The notes beneath the pieces were generated by a model. The model had not been told where the DNA came from and made no database searches. It saw only the letters and a program-made list of their open reading frames with translations. From the NCBI RefSeq assembly GCF_017357405.1, contig NZ_CP071597.1, positions 3,596,001 to 3,660,000 of the forward strand: a DNA stretch of 64,000 nucleotides, given 5' to 3'. The stretch is from Halomontanus rarus. Lineage in GTDB: Archaea > Halobacteriota > Halobacteria > Halobacteriales > Natrialbaceae. Of the stretch, positions 1 to 8,807 are shown piece by piece. The translations under genes were made by a program, and so were the position numbers. The first letter of the stretch is position 1; each line of letters begins with the position of its first letter.

Positions 1-1
1 C

Positions 2-751
2 TCCACGACGAGCGCGATCGTCGCCAGCGGGGCGGGGGTCCCGGTCGCCAAACACGGCAACTACTCCGTGTCGTCGTCCTCGGGGAGCGCAGACGTGCTG
101 GAGGAGGTCGGCGTCACCATCGATGCCGAACCGCCGGCGGTTCAGGACGCCATCGAAGCCGACGGCATCGGCTTCATGCTCGCGCCGGTGTTCCACCCCG
201 CGATGAAGGCCGTCATCGGCCCGCGCAAGGAACTCGGTATGCGGACGATCTTCAACGTCCTCGGCCCGCTGACGAATCCCGCCGGTGCCGACGCACAGGT
301 CGTCGGCGTCTACGACCCCGACTTGGTGCCCGTCCTCGCGAGTGCGCTCTCACGGATGGACGTCGACCGCGCGCTCGTCGTCCACGGCGCGGGCACCGAC
401 GAGATCGGGATTCACGGCGAGACGGTCGTCGCAGAGGTCGACGGGACCGACGTCGAGGAGTACACCCTCGAGCCGGCCGATCTCGGTCTCGAAGCACACG
501 ACATCGAGGACATCTCGGGCGGTACGCCCGAGGAGAACGCCGCCGACATGCGCGACATCGTCGAGGGAGAACTCGCGGGCGCGAAACGCGACGTCATCCT
601 CGCGAACGCCGGCGCGGCGATCTACGTCGCCGGCGAGGCGGATTCGCTAACCGACGGCGCCGAACGCGCCCTCGAGGCGATCGAATCCGGCGACGCGGCG
701 GCGAAACTCGAGCGGCTGTGTGCCGGTGCCGGTGCCGACGACGGCCAATGA
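2..751 (+). CDS. trpD: anthranilate phosphoribosyltransferase, 5' end outside window (partial)
   Basis: Transfers the phosphoribosyl group of PRPP to anthranilate, the second committed step of tryptophan synthesis, in the cytoplasm. The frame is open from base 2, so the N-terminal part lies outside the window. It begins with STTSAIVASGAGVPVAKHGN, followed by a Ser-rich loop: the KHGN..SS PRPP/substrate loop typical of the family. Further signs are GPLTNPAGA and GAGTDEIG (the family's GTDE-type motif). The stop codon overlaps the ATG of trpF (ATGA), so the two are translationally coupled in a trpDFEG operon. An internal GTG at 68 lies inside the PRPP loop and cannot be the true start. Confidence 0.96.
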   Translation, partial: STTSAIVASGAGVPVAKHGNYSVSSSSGSADVLEEVGVTIDAEPPAVQDAIEADGIGFMLAPVFHPAMKAVIGPRKELGMRTIFNVLGPLTNPAGADAQVVGVYDPDLVPVLASALSRMDVDRALVVHGAGTDEIGIHGETVVAEVDGTDVEEYTLEPADLGLEAHDIEDISGGTPEENAADMRDIVEGELAGAKRDVILANAGAAIYVAGEADSLTDGAERALEAIESGDAAAKLERLCAGAGADDGQ

Positions 752-1518
752 CGACGACCACGCGGACGAGAACGAGGGTGAAAGTCTGCGGCCTCACGCG
801 CGAAGACGATCTGGAAACGGCGATCGCCGCCGGCGCGGACGCGATCGGCGTCATCTGCGACGTCTCGGTCGACACGCTGCGGGAGGTGTCTGTCGAGCGC
901 GCGGCCGAACTCGTCGCCGCGGTGCCGCCGTTCGTGACCGCGGTCCTCGTGACCATGCCGCCGGATCCCGACCGGGCGATCGACCTGCTCGAGCGCGTCC
1001 AACCGGACGCCGTGCAGGTCCACGGGACGCTCTCGCCCGCCGAACTCGAGACCGTCCGCGCGGGGACCGACCCGACGCTGTCGGTTCTCTCGGTCGTCGA
1101 CGCCGACGACCTCGAGACCGCGACGGCCTACGACGACGTCGTCGACGCGCTCGTGGTCGATTCCGTCGACGCCGAAGGCGGCGGTGGAACCGGCCAGACC
1201 CACGACTGGGAGCGCACCCGGGACGCGACGGCCGACCTCGAGTCGCCGGTGGTGCTCGCCGGCGGACTGACTCCCGAGAACGTCGTCGACGCCGTCCGAA
1301 CGGTCGATCCGTTCGCCGTCGACGTCGCGAGCGGCGTCGAAGAACGGGGCGGAATCAAAGACTCCGACGCCGTCCGATCGTTCGTCGAACGGGTGACGGA
1401 CGGCCGTCGATCGTCGTCGTCAACGGAATCCGATTCCGGATCCGAACTCGAAGCCGACTTCGCCGCCGAGGCCGAACGCGAACCAGAAACCGAACACGAA
1501 CCAGAACCCGACCCCTGA
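748..1518 (+). CDS. trpF: phosphoribosylanthranilate isomerase with acidic C-terminal tail
   Basis: Amadori isomerisation of N-(5'-phosphoribosyl)anthranilate to CdRP, third step of tryptophan synthesis. The 256-residue product has the conserved VKVCGLTREDD (catalytic Cys), DAVQVHG and VVLAGGLTPENV phosphate-binding segments of the TIM barrel, ending with VDVASGVE..GGIKD. The usual protein ends shortly after that motif. Here about 45 more residues follow, first Ser-rich then Glu/Pro-rich (EREPETEHEPEPDP), probably a disordered salt-adapted tail. The ATG at 748 is chosen because it overlaps the trpD stop. A frame extension upstream to 718 would put start codons inside trpD. Confidence 0.95.
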   Translation: MTTTTRTRTRVKVCGLTREDDLETAIAAGADAIGVICDVSVDTLREVSVERAAELVAAVPPFVTAVLVTMPPDPDRAIDLLERVQPDAVQVHGTLSPAELETVRAGTDPTLSVLSVVDADDLETATAYDDVVDALVVDSVDAEGGGGTGQTHDWERTRDATADLESPVVLAGGLTPENVVDAVRTVDPFAVDVASGVEERGGIKDSDAVRSFVERVTDGRRSSSSTESDSGSELEADFAAEAEREPETEHEPEPDP

Positions 1519-1530
1519 CCTGACACTACC

Positions 1531-3189
1531 ATGCCTAATACACCACACTTGGACCTCGACCGCGACGCCTTCCGCGATCACGCTCGCGGAACCGGTGAGG
1601 GGACCGACCGACCGGTCGTCGTCCGCACCGTCGCGACGCTCGAGGTCGAAACGACGCCGCTGGCAGCCTACGCCGCCCTCACCGGCCGCTCGGAGACGAG
1701 TGACCGGTCGCGGTCGCCCTACGCCTTCCTGCTCGAGAGCGCCGAAAAGACGGCCTCGAGCGACCCCGACGGCGCGTTCCGACCGAACTCCGCCCAGCCG
1801 GACCGTCACGCTCGTTTCTCCTACGTGGGGTACGACCCCGAGGCGGTGATCACCGTCGACCCCCAGACCGAGGGTTCGACCGTCGGCGTCGAGCCCCTCT
1901 CGGAAACCGCCCCGGTCGAGTCGATCGGGACCGACGACGCGGGTGATACCGTCGACTCCCTCCGAGCGGCCCTGCCCGACGCCCGCCTCGCGAACTTCCC
2001 CGACCACGACCGCCAGCACCTCGAGGGCGGACTGGTCGGCTTTCTGGCCTACGACGCGGTCTACGATCTCTGGCTCGAGGAGGTCGGTCTCGAGCGGCCC
2101 GACTCGCGGTTTCCGGACGCGGAGTTCGTCCTGACGACGAAGACGCTCGCGTTCGACGAGCGCGAGGAAACCATCTCGCTGGTCTTCACGCCGGTTCTCG
2201 ACGCCGAGGACGACCCGGACGCCGTCTACGACGACCTCCGAGCCGAGGCTGAACGCGTGCAGGAAACCCTCGCGGCCGCCGACGAACCCGAGACCGGCGG
2301 CTTCGTCAAGTCGGGCGAGGACGCCGGTCTGCAGGCCGACTACGAGGAGAGCGTCCAGCGCGCGAAAGAGCACGTCCTCGACGGCGACATCTACCAGGGG
2401 GTGATCTCACGGACGCGCGAACTGTCCGGCGCGGTCGACCCGCTCGGATTCTACGAGTCGCTGCGGGCCGTGAACCCGTCGCCGTACATGTACTTGCTCG
2501 AGCACGACGATCTGACCGTCGTCGGTGCGAGTCCGGAGACGCTGGTCTCCGTACGCGGGCGCAAGGTCGTCTCGAACCCGATCGCCGGCACCTGTGACCG
2601 GGGACCGAGTCCGGTCGAGGACCGCAGACTGGCCGGCGAACTGCTGGCCGACGCCAAGGAACGCGCCGAGCACACGATGCTCGTGGATCTGGCGCGAAAC
2701 GACGTCCGCCGGGTCTCCGAACCGGGGTCAGTCCGCGTCGAGGAGTTCATGAACGTCCTCAAGTACAGCCACGTCCAGCACATCGAGTCGACGGTGACGG
2801 GGACGCTCGCGGACGAGTCGGACGCCTTCGACGCCACGCGGGCGGCCTTCCCCGCCGGGACGCTCTCGGGGGCCCCCAAGGTGCGCGCGATGGAGATCAT
2901 CGACGACCTCGAGGCCGAACCCCGCGGCCTGTATGGCGGCGGCGTCGGCTACTACTCCTGGACCGGCGACGCCGACTTCGCGATCGTGATTCGGACGGCG
3001 ACCGTCGAGGACGAGGGTGACGAACAGCGGATCACCGTCCGCGCCGGCGCCGGCCTCGTCGCCGACAGCGACCCAGAAGCCGAGTACGTCGAGACCGAAC
3101 AGAAGATGGGCGGGACTCTCGAGGCCCTCGAGCGGATCGAGCGCGAGGGCTCACGCGAGACGGCCCCGGAACCGGAGGTGAGCCGATGA
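1531..3189 (+). CDS. trpE: anthranilate synthase component I
   Basis: Chorismate plus ammonia to anthranilate, using ammonia supplied by TrpG. The 552-residue product has the N-terminal LLES motif (YAFLLESAEKT), the known site of tryptophan feedback inhibition in this family. Its C-terminal chorismate-binding core carries NPIAGTCDRG, HTMLVDLARND, PAGTLSGAPKVRAMEIID and RAGAGLVADSDPEAEY. It lies 12 bases after trpF and its TGA overlaps the trpG ATG. The LLES motif separates it from isochorismate or para-aminobenzoate synthases, and the operon supports the tryptophan role. Confidence 0.97.
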   Translation: MPNTPHLDLDRDAFRDHARGTGEGTDRPVVVRTVATLEVETTPLAAYAALTGRSETSDRSRSPYAFLLESAEKTASSDPDGAFRPNSAQPDRHARFSYVGYDPEAVITVDPQTEGSTVGVEPLSETAPVESIGTDDAGDTVDSLRAALPDARLANFPDHDRQHLEGGLVGFLAYDAVYDLWLEEVGLERPDSRFPDAEFVLTTKTLAFDEREETISLVFTPVLDAEDDPDAVYDDLRAEAERVQETLAAADEPETGGFVKSGEDAGLQADYEESVQRAKEHVLDGDIYQGVISRTRELSGAVDPLGFYESLRAVNPSPYMYLLEHDDLTVVGASPETLVSVRGRKVVSNPIAGTCDRGPSPVEDRRLAGELLADAKERAEHTMLVDLARNDVRRVSEPGSVRVEEFMNVLKYSHVQHIESTVTGTLADESDAFDATRAAFPAGTLSGAPKVRAMEIIDDLEAEPRGLYGGGVGYYSWTGDADFAIVIRTATVEDEGDEQRITVRAGAGLVADSDPEAEYVETEQKMGGTLEALERIEREGSRETAPEPEVSR

Positions 3190-3797
3190 GCACCGCGGCG
3201 ACGACCGACGAGGGATGCCGTCCGACGGTACTGTTCGTCGATAACTTCGACTCGTTCACGTACAACCTCGTCGAGTACGTCAGCGCCTACGCCGAGACCG
3301 AGGTGCTGAAGAATACGGCCTCGCTGGCCGACGTCCGCGCGGTCGATCCGGACGCGATCGTTATCAGCCCGGGTCCCGGCCACCCGAAGAACGACCGGGA
3401 CGTCGGCGTCACGATGGACGTTCTGCGCGAGGTCAGTCCCGAGATCCCGACGCTCGGAGTCTGTCTCGGCCTCGAGGCGGCGGTCTACGAGTACGGCGGG
3501 ACCGTCGGCCGCGCGCCGGACCCGATCCACGGGAAGGCGTCGCCGGTCGACCACGACGAACGGGGCGTCTTCGACGGGTTAGAGCAGGGCTTTCGCGCCG
3601 GCCGATACCACTCGCTGGTCGCGACCGACGTCCCGGACTGTTTCGACGTGACGGCGACCGCCGAGCACGGACCGGAGACGCTGGTCATGGGAATCAGACA
3701 CACCGAGTATCCGCTCGAGTGCGTGCAGTTCCATCCCGAGAGCGTACTCACGGCGGTGGGACACGACGTCGTCGAGAATTTCCTCGAGCTGGTGTGA
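3186..3797 (+). CDS. trpG: anthranilate synthase component II, glutamine amidotransferase
   Basis: Class I glutamine amidotransferase (203 residues) that releases ammonia from glutamine for TrpE. Visible motifs are VDNFDSFTYNL at the N-terminus, ISPGPGHPKN, the nucleophile elbow GVCLGLEA (catalytic Cys), and CVQFHPES giving the His/Glu of the triad. The gene starts within the last bases of trpE (ATGA overlap), as expected for two subunits made in equal amount. It is the last gene of the trp operon here and is followed by a pyrimidine-rich repeat that may terminate transcription. Confidence 0.97.
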   Translation: MSTAATTDEGCRPTVLFVDNFDSFTYNLVEYVSAYAETEVLKNTASLADVRAVDPDAIVISPGPGHPKNDRDVGVTMDVLREVSPEIPTLGVCLGLEAAVYEYGGTVGRAPDPIHGKASPVDHDERGVFDGLEQGFRAGRYHSLVATDVPDCFDVTATAEHGPETLVMGIRHTEYPLECVQFHPESVLTAVGHDVVENFLELV

Positions 3798-3842
3798 GTC
3801 GAGCGACCGGTTCGGACGTACTCGACGTTCGAAAAACGGCTC

Positions 3843-3884
3843 TGTTCTCTGTTCTTTGTTCTTCGTTCTTCGTTCCCTGTTCTC
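3843..3884. repeat. six tandem 7-base pyrimidine-rich units after trpG
   Basis: Six adjacent copies of a unit of the form YGTTCYY lie between the convergent trpG and the small minus-strand gene. The run is T-rich on the plus strand, so it could work as an archaeal transcription terminator for the trp operon; that role is inference. Confidence 0.6.
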
Positions 3885-3937
3885 GATTCGTGACTGTGTC
3901 CGACGTTGCTGGTCGATCGCCGATTCTTCGATATCGC

Positions 3938-4108
3938 TCACCCGATGATGCCGACGGCGTACAGTCCGGCGAGGACTACCGCCGCGACGATCCCGGCGCG
4001 GATCGCGAGTTTGATGGCGAACCGAATCGCGACGACCAGGAGGGCGACACCGACGATGGCGACGAGCCCGAGGGCGAGTCCAGTCCCCGAGGTGAGTGCT
4101 TCGAGCAT
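3938..4108 (-). CDS. 56-residue hydrophobic membrane protein
   Basis: Unrecognised. The minus strand has an ATG at 4108 and a TGA at 3938-3940, giving MLEALTSGTGLALG... ending YAVGIIG. Almost the whole protein is hydrophobic: two transmembrane stretches (residues about 10-27 and 38-55) joined by a short basic stretch (R..K..R), i.e. a helical hairpin. Third codon positions are strongly G/C as in neighbouring genes, which supports real coding. It faces trpG convergently. There is no partner gene on the same strand, so no function is proposed. Confidence 0.65.
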   Translation of the reverse strand: MLEALTSGTGLALGLVAIVGVALLVVAIRFAIKLAIRAGIVAAVVLAGLYAVGIIG

Positions 4109-4627
4109 ACGTCAGGTCCCGTCCTCCGAGGACGTAATCTTTCGGGTGTCGTGAACGAATTCGGATCGCGACTGTCCGTTCTCTCAACCGGTCGGCTGTG
4201 GATATATACTGCACCCGACGGCGTTCTCTCGTCTCGTCGGACACCGTCGGTGGTAACGAGCGCCAATCTGTACTCGAGAGGGTTTCGAGATCGACCGTCC
4301 CGAAAGAGAAACCGCATCGACTGCAGGCGAATACTCTCGCTTACGACTACTTTCAGTTCCCTCTGAAAATCGTTAAGACCGTTGCCGCCGTAGGTGTTCG
4401 TAGGCGCGAACGCGGCCGTTTGGGCCGCCGAGCGAGAACCGAACGAGAATTACCAGAACAATCTATACAATTAGTATTGCACTAATACAAGCAAACTAGG
4501 TCCACATCACCACGATTTAAGGTGGATGGATGAATACCGAACCTTCGTCACGAATGAAGCGAATTTGTACCCGGACCCAAACTAGAATCGACCGGCAGCG
4601 TCAGGCTACGTGGGAGGTGGCTCGCGC
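4109..4627. other. 519-base gene-free region upstream of nrdJ
   Basis: No convincing gene. It is AT-richer than its surroundings in 4360-4560. It holds TATA-like runs (ATATATA near 4202, AATCTATACAA near 4460) and the palindrome listed separately. A 19-codon open frame beginning with the ATG at 4527 ends just before nrdJ, but it has no supporting signal. Confidence 0.5.
4470..4486. promoter_or_regulatory. palindrome ATTAGT-n5-ACTAAT upstream of nrdJ
   Basis: A perfect 6-base inverted repeat with a 5-base spacer sits about 140 bases before the NrdJ start. It also contains a second nested one (GTATT...AATAC, 4474-4488). Nearby AT-rich DNA resembles a promoter. It is a candidate operator for the reductase gene; the binding protein is unknown. 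Confidence 0.4.
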
Positions 4628-7600
4628 GTGAGCGAATCCGAACTCACCGCGGACGAACTCACCCTCCCGGTCAAGCGCACCGAAGGGGAGACTCTCGAGA
4701 ATCGCATGACTGCCAACGCCTATCACAACATTCTCCCCGCGCGCTATCTCCGCAAGGACGCCGACGGCGACCTGATCGAGAGCCAGGAGGACCTCTTCGT
4801 ACGCGTCGGGCAGAACATCGCACTGGCCGAAGCGGTCTACGAGGCCGAGAAACGCGACCTCGAGATCACCGTCACCCCCGACCAGTTGAAGCCGGACCAC
4901 CCCCGCCGGGACGAACTGGCCGAAGCGGTCTTCGGCGTCGGCACGAGCGTCGACGACGACGTCGAGACGACGCTGAACGAACACAACGTCAACAAGTTCG
5001 CCTACGAGACGGTCGTTCCGGAGCTCCCCGCGGAGATTCGCGAGCACGTCGAAGAGACGTCGGAGACGTTCGTCGAGGGAATGGCCTCGCTGTCTTTCAT
5101 GCCGAACTCGCCGACCCTGATGAACGCGGGCGACGAGCTCCAGCAGCTCTCGGCGTGTTTCGTGGATTCGCCGGCCGACGATATCGACGACATCCACCAG
5201 ACCGCCAAAGAGGCCGCACAGGTCTTCCAGAGCGGCGGCGGGATGGGCTACGCCTTCTGGAAACTGCGGCCGTACGGCGACGCCGTCGGTTCGACGGGCG
5301 GCATCGCGTCCGGTCCGATCACGTTCATGCGAACCTACGACCAGATGTGCGAGACGATCGCCCAGGGCGGCGCTCGACGGGGCGCCCAGATGGGCGTCAT
5401 GCGGATCTCTCACCCGGACGTCATCCAGTTCATCCACGCGAAGAACAAGGACGTCTCGCTGGCCCACTCTCTGCGGCTGAACGACCCCGACGACTACACG
5501 CACAACTCCTTCAAGGCCGCCATGGAGGAGGCTCGAGAACTCATCTCCGAGGACGGCAAGGTTCCCAAGCATCTCCGGAACGCCGCCGAGGGCCACCTCT
5601 CGAACTTCAACATCTCCGTCGGCGTCACCGACGACTTCATGGAGGCACTGCAAAACGGCGAGGAGTTCACGTTCACTAACCCGCGCACGGAGGAACCCCA
5701 CATCGCCACGCCGGAGACGAAGGAACTCTACGAGATGTTCGACCTCGGCGAGTACGTCGAGGTCGGCGAGGTGCTGTCGATCCCCGCCGAGGCCATCTGG
5801 GAGGACATCGTCGAAGGCGCCCACGAGAACGGCGAACCGGGCGTGATCTACCTCGAGCGCGTCAACAAGGAACACTCCTTCGACGTCGAGGAGCATCCGG
5901 ATCACCGGATTCTCGCGACGAATCCCTGTGGCGAACAGCCCCTCGAGGAGTACGAGGCCTGCAATCTCGGTCACATCAATCTGAGCACGCTCGCGGATCT
6001 GGAGTCGCCCGACTGGCGCGTCTGGTACGACGACCACGGCGACGAGTACGACTCCCTCGAGACCGCGGTCGACGCCTTCCTCGAGGAGGCCATCGACGTC
6101 GAGGAACTCGACCGACGCATCGACCTCGGGACGCGCTTCCTCGAGAACGTCGTCACGATGTCTGACTTCCCGGTCGACGAGATCGAGAAGAAGGTCCGCG
6201 AGATGCGCAAGATCGGACTCGGCGTCATGGGACTCGCACAGCTGTACATCCAACTCGGCATCAGGTACGGCAGCGACGAGGGTAACGAAGTCGCTCGCCA
6301 ACTCATGCGCCACATCAACCACGGCTCGAAGTCGACCTCCCACGAACTCGCCGAGGAGCGAGGCGTCTTCGACGAGTGGGACAAGTCGAAGTACGCGTCC
6401 CCGACCGAGTACCGCGAGTGGTTCGAGAAGCAGACCGGCCTCGACGCCGACGACTGGGCCGAGGGCTTCCCGATTCGCAACCACAACACGACCACCATCG
6501 CGCCGACCGGCACGACCTCGATGGTCGGCAACACCACCGGCGGCTGCGAGCCGATCTACAACGTCGCCTACTACAAGAACGTCTCCGACGACGTGCAGGG
6601 CGACGAGATGCTCGTGGAGTTCGACGACTACTTCCTCCGCGTGCTCGAGGACAACGACATCGACGTCGACGCCGTCAAGCGCGAAGCTCAAGAGCAGATG
6701 GCCGCGAACGAGTTCGACGGCGTCGAAGGACTGTCGACGGTCCCCAACGCCATCGGCGAACTGTTCGTCGTCACTGGCGACCTCGCGGGCAAGGACCATG
6801 CTGCGGTTCAGTGTGCCTGCCAGGAGGGCGTCGACTCCGCAATATCGAAGACCTGTAACTTCCCGAACGACGCCACCGCCGAGGAGATGGACGAAGTCTA
6901 TCGCTACATCTACGACAACGGTGGGAAGGGCGTGACCGTCTACCGCGACGGCACCCGTTCGAAACAGGTGCTCACCACGCGCGCGGACAACGCCGAGTTC
7001 GCCGACGAGGGCGAAGCCGCGGAGACCATCGTCGAACAGATCCGCGAAGTCTTCGGCGGCCTCGAGGGCTTCCTCGAGAACGAGGACGTGCAGGCCGAAC
7101 TCGAGGACGAACTCGGTGCGGTCTTCGATCGGGCACCCGCCCAGGACCGGAGTCAGCGCTACGCGAAGAAGAAGTCGCGACCGGACCAGCTCCACGGCGT
7201 CACCCAGCGGATCGACACCGGCTACGGCAAGCTCTACGTGACGATCAACGAGGATCCCGAGACCAGCGAACCGTTCGAGCTGTTCGCCAACACCGGCCAC
7301 TCCGGCGGGTTCACCAACTCCTTTACGGACGCGCTGGCCAAGACCATCTCTATCGCGCTCCGATCGGGCGTCGACCCCGACGAAATCGTCGACAAACTGC
7401 AGGGCATCCGCAGTCCGAAGGTCGCCTGGGACAAAGGCGAGCAGATCAACTCCATCCCCGACGCCTTCGGGACGGCGCTGCGCCGGTATCTCGACGACGA
7501 GATCGACCGGACCTACCCGCAACAGCAGACCCTCGAGGAGTCGGCCGACGCCGACGGTGAGGAGACGGCCATCGAGTACGACGGTCCGGAGACGGACGGC

Positions 7601-7777
7601 GGTGCGGCCGCCGAGGCCGGGCAGGTCGATATCGACGCCGACACCGACGACGCCGACGCGACGCAGGATCTCATCGACGCCGGCGAGTCCCCCGAGTGTC
7701 CGTCCTGTGGCTCGCTCTCGCTGTACTACTCCGAAGGCTGCAAGACCTGCGAGTCCTGTGGCTGGAGCGAGTGCTGA
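4628..7777 (+). CDS. nrdJ: adenosylcobalamin-dependent (class II) ribonucleoside-diphosphate reductase
   Basis: Reduces ribonucleotides to deoxyribonucleotides with a B12-derived radical, supplying DNA precursors without needing oxygen. About 1049 residues. Seen are LMNAGDELQQLSACFV (first redox Cys), GGGMGYAFWKLRP, NPCGEQPLEEYEACNLGHINL (active-site Cys and Glu), a PTGTTSMVGNTTGGCEP loop, and a C-terminal Cys cluster (CPSCGSLSLYYSEGCKTCESC) that regenerates the active-site disulfide in this family. GTG 4628 is chosen because GGAGGTG lies 8 bases upstream; a GTG at 4610 is possible. No intein interrupts the gene. A T-rich stretch (7809-7818) follows the stop. Confidence 0.96.
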   Translation: MSESELTADELTLPVKRTEGETLENRMTANAYHNILPARYLRKDADGDLIESQEDLFVRVGQNIALAEAVYEAEKRDLEITVTPDQLKPDHPRRDELAEAVFGVGTSVDDDVETTLNEHNVNKFAYETVVPELPAEIREHVEETSETFVEGMASLSFMPNSPTLMNAGDELQQLSACFVDSPADDIDDIHQTAKEAAQVFQSGGGMGYAFWKLRPYGDAVGSTGGIASGPITFMRTYDQMCETIAQGGARRGAQMGVMRISHPDVIQFIHAKNKDVSLAHSLRLNDPDDYTHNSFKAAMEEARELISEDGKVPKHLRNAAEGHLSNFNISVGVTDDFMEALQNGEEFTFTNPRTEEPHIATPETKELYEMFDLGEYVEVGEVLSIPAEAIWEDIVEGAHENGEPGVIYLERVNKEHSFDVEEHPDHRILATNPCGEQPLEEYEACNLGHINLSTLADLESPDWRVWYDDHGDEYDSLETAVDAFLEEAIDVEELDRRIDLGTRFLENVVTMSDFPVDEIEKKVREMRKIGLGVMGLAQLYIQLGIRYGSDEGNEVARQLMRHINHGSKSTSHELAEERGVFDEWDKSKYASPTEYREWFEKQTGLDADDWAEGFPIRNHNTTTIAPTGTTSMVGNTTGGCEPIYNVAYYKNVSDDVQGDEMLVEFDDYFLRVLEDNDIDVDAVKREAQEQMAANEFDGVEGLSTVPNAIGELFVVTGDLAGKDHAAVQCACQEGVDSAISKTCNFPNDATAEEMDEVYRYIYDNGGKGVTVYRDGTRSKQVLTTRADNAEFADEGEAAETIVEQIREVFGGLEGFLENEDVQAELEDELGAVFDRAPAQDRSQRYAKKKSRPDQLHGVTQRIDTGYGKLYVTINEDPETSEPFELFANTGHSGGFTNSFTDALAKTISIALRSGVDPDEIVDKLQGIRSPKVAWDKGEQINSIPDAFGTALRRYLDDEIDRTYPQQQTLEESADADGEETAIEYDGPETDGGAAAEAGQVDIDADTDDADATQDLIDAGESPECPSCGSLSLYYSEGCKTCESCGWSEC

Positions 7778-7804
7778 CGTCGCACTGATCGACGACTCTG
7801 TATT

Positions 7805-7820
7805 CGTCTTTTTGTTTTCG
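7805..7820 (+). terminator. T-rich terminator after nrdJ
   Basis: Two runs of T (TTTTT then TTTT) lie about 30 bases after the nrdJ stop, before the start of the next gene. Archaeal termination commonly uses such U-runs. This is inferred from sequence only. Confidence 0.45.
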
Positions 7821-7890
7821 CCGTTTCGTGCGTCGGTCTTCGATTCGCCGTCTCGAAGCACTTAGCACGCGGTAGCGCCAATCACGGGTG

Positions 7891-8040
7891 ATGGCCGACA
7901 GTTCCAGGAGCGGCGACCGCACTGCCGATCGCACGGCGCCCACGTGTCCCCACTGCGAGGCACCGATGTACAAGCGCCATTGCAAGTACGTCTGTCCGCA
8001 ACACGGCGTCGTGATCGACTGCAGCGACCCGTTTCGATAG
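7891..8040 (+). CDS. 49-residue zinc-finger micro-protein
   Basis: Reads MADSSRSGDRTADRTAPTCP then HCEAPMYKRHCKYVCPQHG. The spacing CPHC...CKYVCPQHG gives four Cys plus His ligands fit for one zinc ion, with a final Cys in VIDCSDPF. Small C-x2-C proteins of this kind are abundant in haloarchaea, and several affect stress or biofilm behaviour. This one's role is unknown. ATG at 7891 directly follows GGGTG. It is a single gene between nrdJ and a response regulator. Confidence 0.75.
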   Translation: MADSSRSGDRTADRTAPTCPHCEAPMYKRHCKYVCPQHGVVIDCSDPFR

Positions 8041-8177
8041 CGCCGCTCCGAAGGGTCGACAGACAGGACGGTGGAAACGATCGGAGCGACGGAAACACGA
8101 CTCAGATTCCGAGTCGCCCACTGAGTCGTCCGAAACTGATAGGACCCTCGCAGACCGTCTCACGGACGAACGATTCG

Positions 8178-8693
8178 ATGGCTACGCAACCGACGATCCT
8201 CGTCGTCGACGACGAGCGCGAACTGGCGGATCTCTACGCGACCTGGGTCGGCGAGACCTACGACGCGCTGACGGCCTACGACGGCACCAGCGCCCTCGAG
8301 CAGGTCAGCGACGCGGTCGACGTCGTCCTCTTGGACCGACACATGCCCGACCTCACGGGAGACGAGGTGCTCCGAGAGATCCGGTCCCGAGGACACGACT
8401 GCTGGGTGATCATGGTCACGGCGGTCGACCCCGGCCTCGATATCGTCGAACTGGATATCGACGATTACGTGACGAAGCCGGTTACCCGCGTGCAGTTGAC
8501 CCGCATCATCGAAAACCTCCGGGTCCAGTCGCGCTACAACGGACGCCGGCAACTCCACTCCCTCTCGAACAAGATGGAAACGCTCGAGGACGAGGCGTCG
8601 ATCGACGACCTCGAGGGGACCGAGGAGTACCGCACCCTCGAGCAGGACCTCAAGGACCTGAGCGATTCCCTCGTCGAAGGGGCCAGCGAGTAG
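8178..8693 (+). CDS. response regulator with HalX-type output domain
   Basis: 171 residues. Residues 1-120 form a receiver domain: ILVVDDE (acidic pocket), VVLLDRHMPD (phospho-accepting Asp), MVTAVDPG, and YVTKP (conserved Lys). The C-terminal region (about 120-171) is a charged helical segment (LHSLSNKMETLEDEASIDDL) typical of the HalX domain found in haloarchaeal regulators. It should receive phosphate from a histidine kinase; no kinase is adjacent. The start at ATG 8178 puts the motif ILVVDDE at residue 7 as usual. An upstream frame extension has no support. Confidence 0.9.
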   Translation: MATQPTILVVDDERELADLYATWVGETYDALTAYDGTSALEQVSDAVDVVLLDRHMPDLTGDEVLREIRSRGHDCWVIMVTAVDPGLDIVELDIDDYVTKPVTRVQLTRIIENLRVQSRYNGRRQLHSLSNKMETLEDEASIDDLEGTEEYRTLEQDLKDLSDSLVEGASE

Positions 8694-8751
8694 CTGCGAT
8701 TTTAGTTTCGAGCGGTTCTCCGTCTCCAGATCAATCCGCGGTTCGCCGCGA

Positions 8752-8765
8752 TGTGCACATGCACA
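8752..8765. promoter_or_regulatory. palindrome TGTGCA-CA-TGCACA
   Basis: A perfect 6-base inverted repeat with a 2-base centre lies between the response regulator and the converging VTT protein gene. It could be a protein-binding site or simply part of the two gene ends; nothing else supports a role. Confidence 0.25.
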
Positions 8766-8807
8766 ATTCGTTTCCCAGCGGTTCCGCGACTGTACTGTTT
8801 TCGGCGT

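Noticed and set aside
4527..4586. 19-codon upstream frame before nrdJ as a leader peptide
   Set aside because: It has no run of regulatory codons, no ribosome-binding site and no terminator structure after it.
4628..7777. Intein in NrdJ
   Set aside because: Haloarchaeal reductases often have inteins, but the conserved Cys and nucleotide motifs here are continuous, with no extra blocks.
4601..7861. 1086-codon open frame antisense to nrdJ
   Set aside because: It is the shadow of a highly G/C-biased gene: the opposite frame stays open because stop codons are rare. The translated sequence is a Val/Leu/Asp/Arg-rich mix with no motifs.
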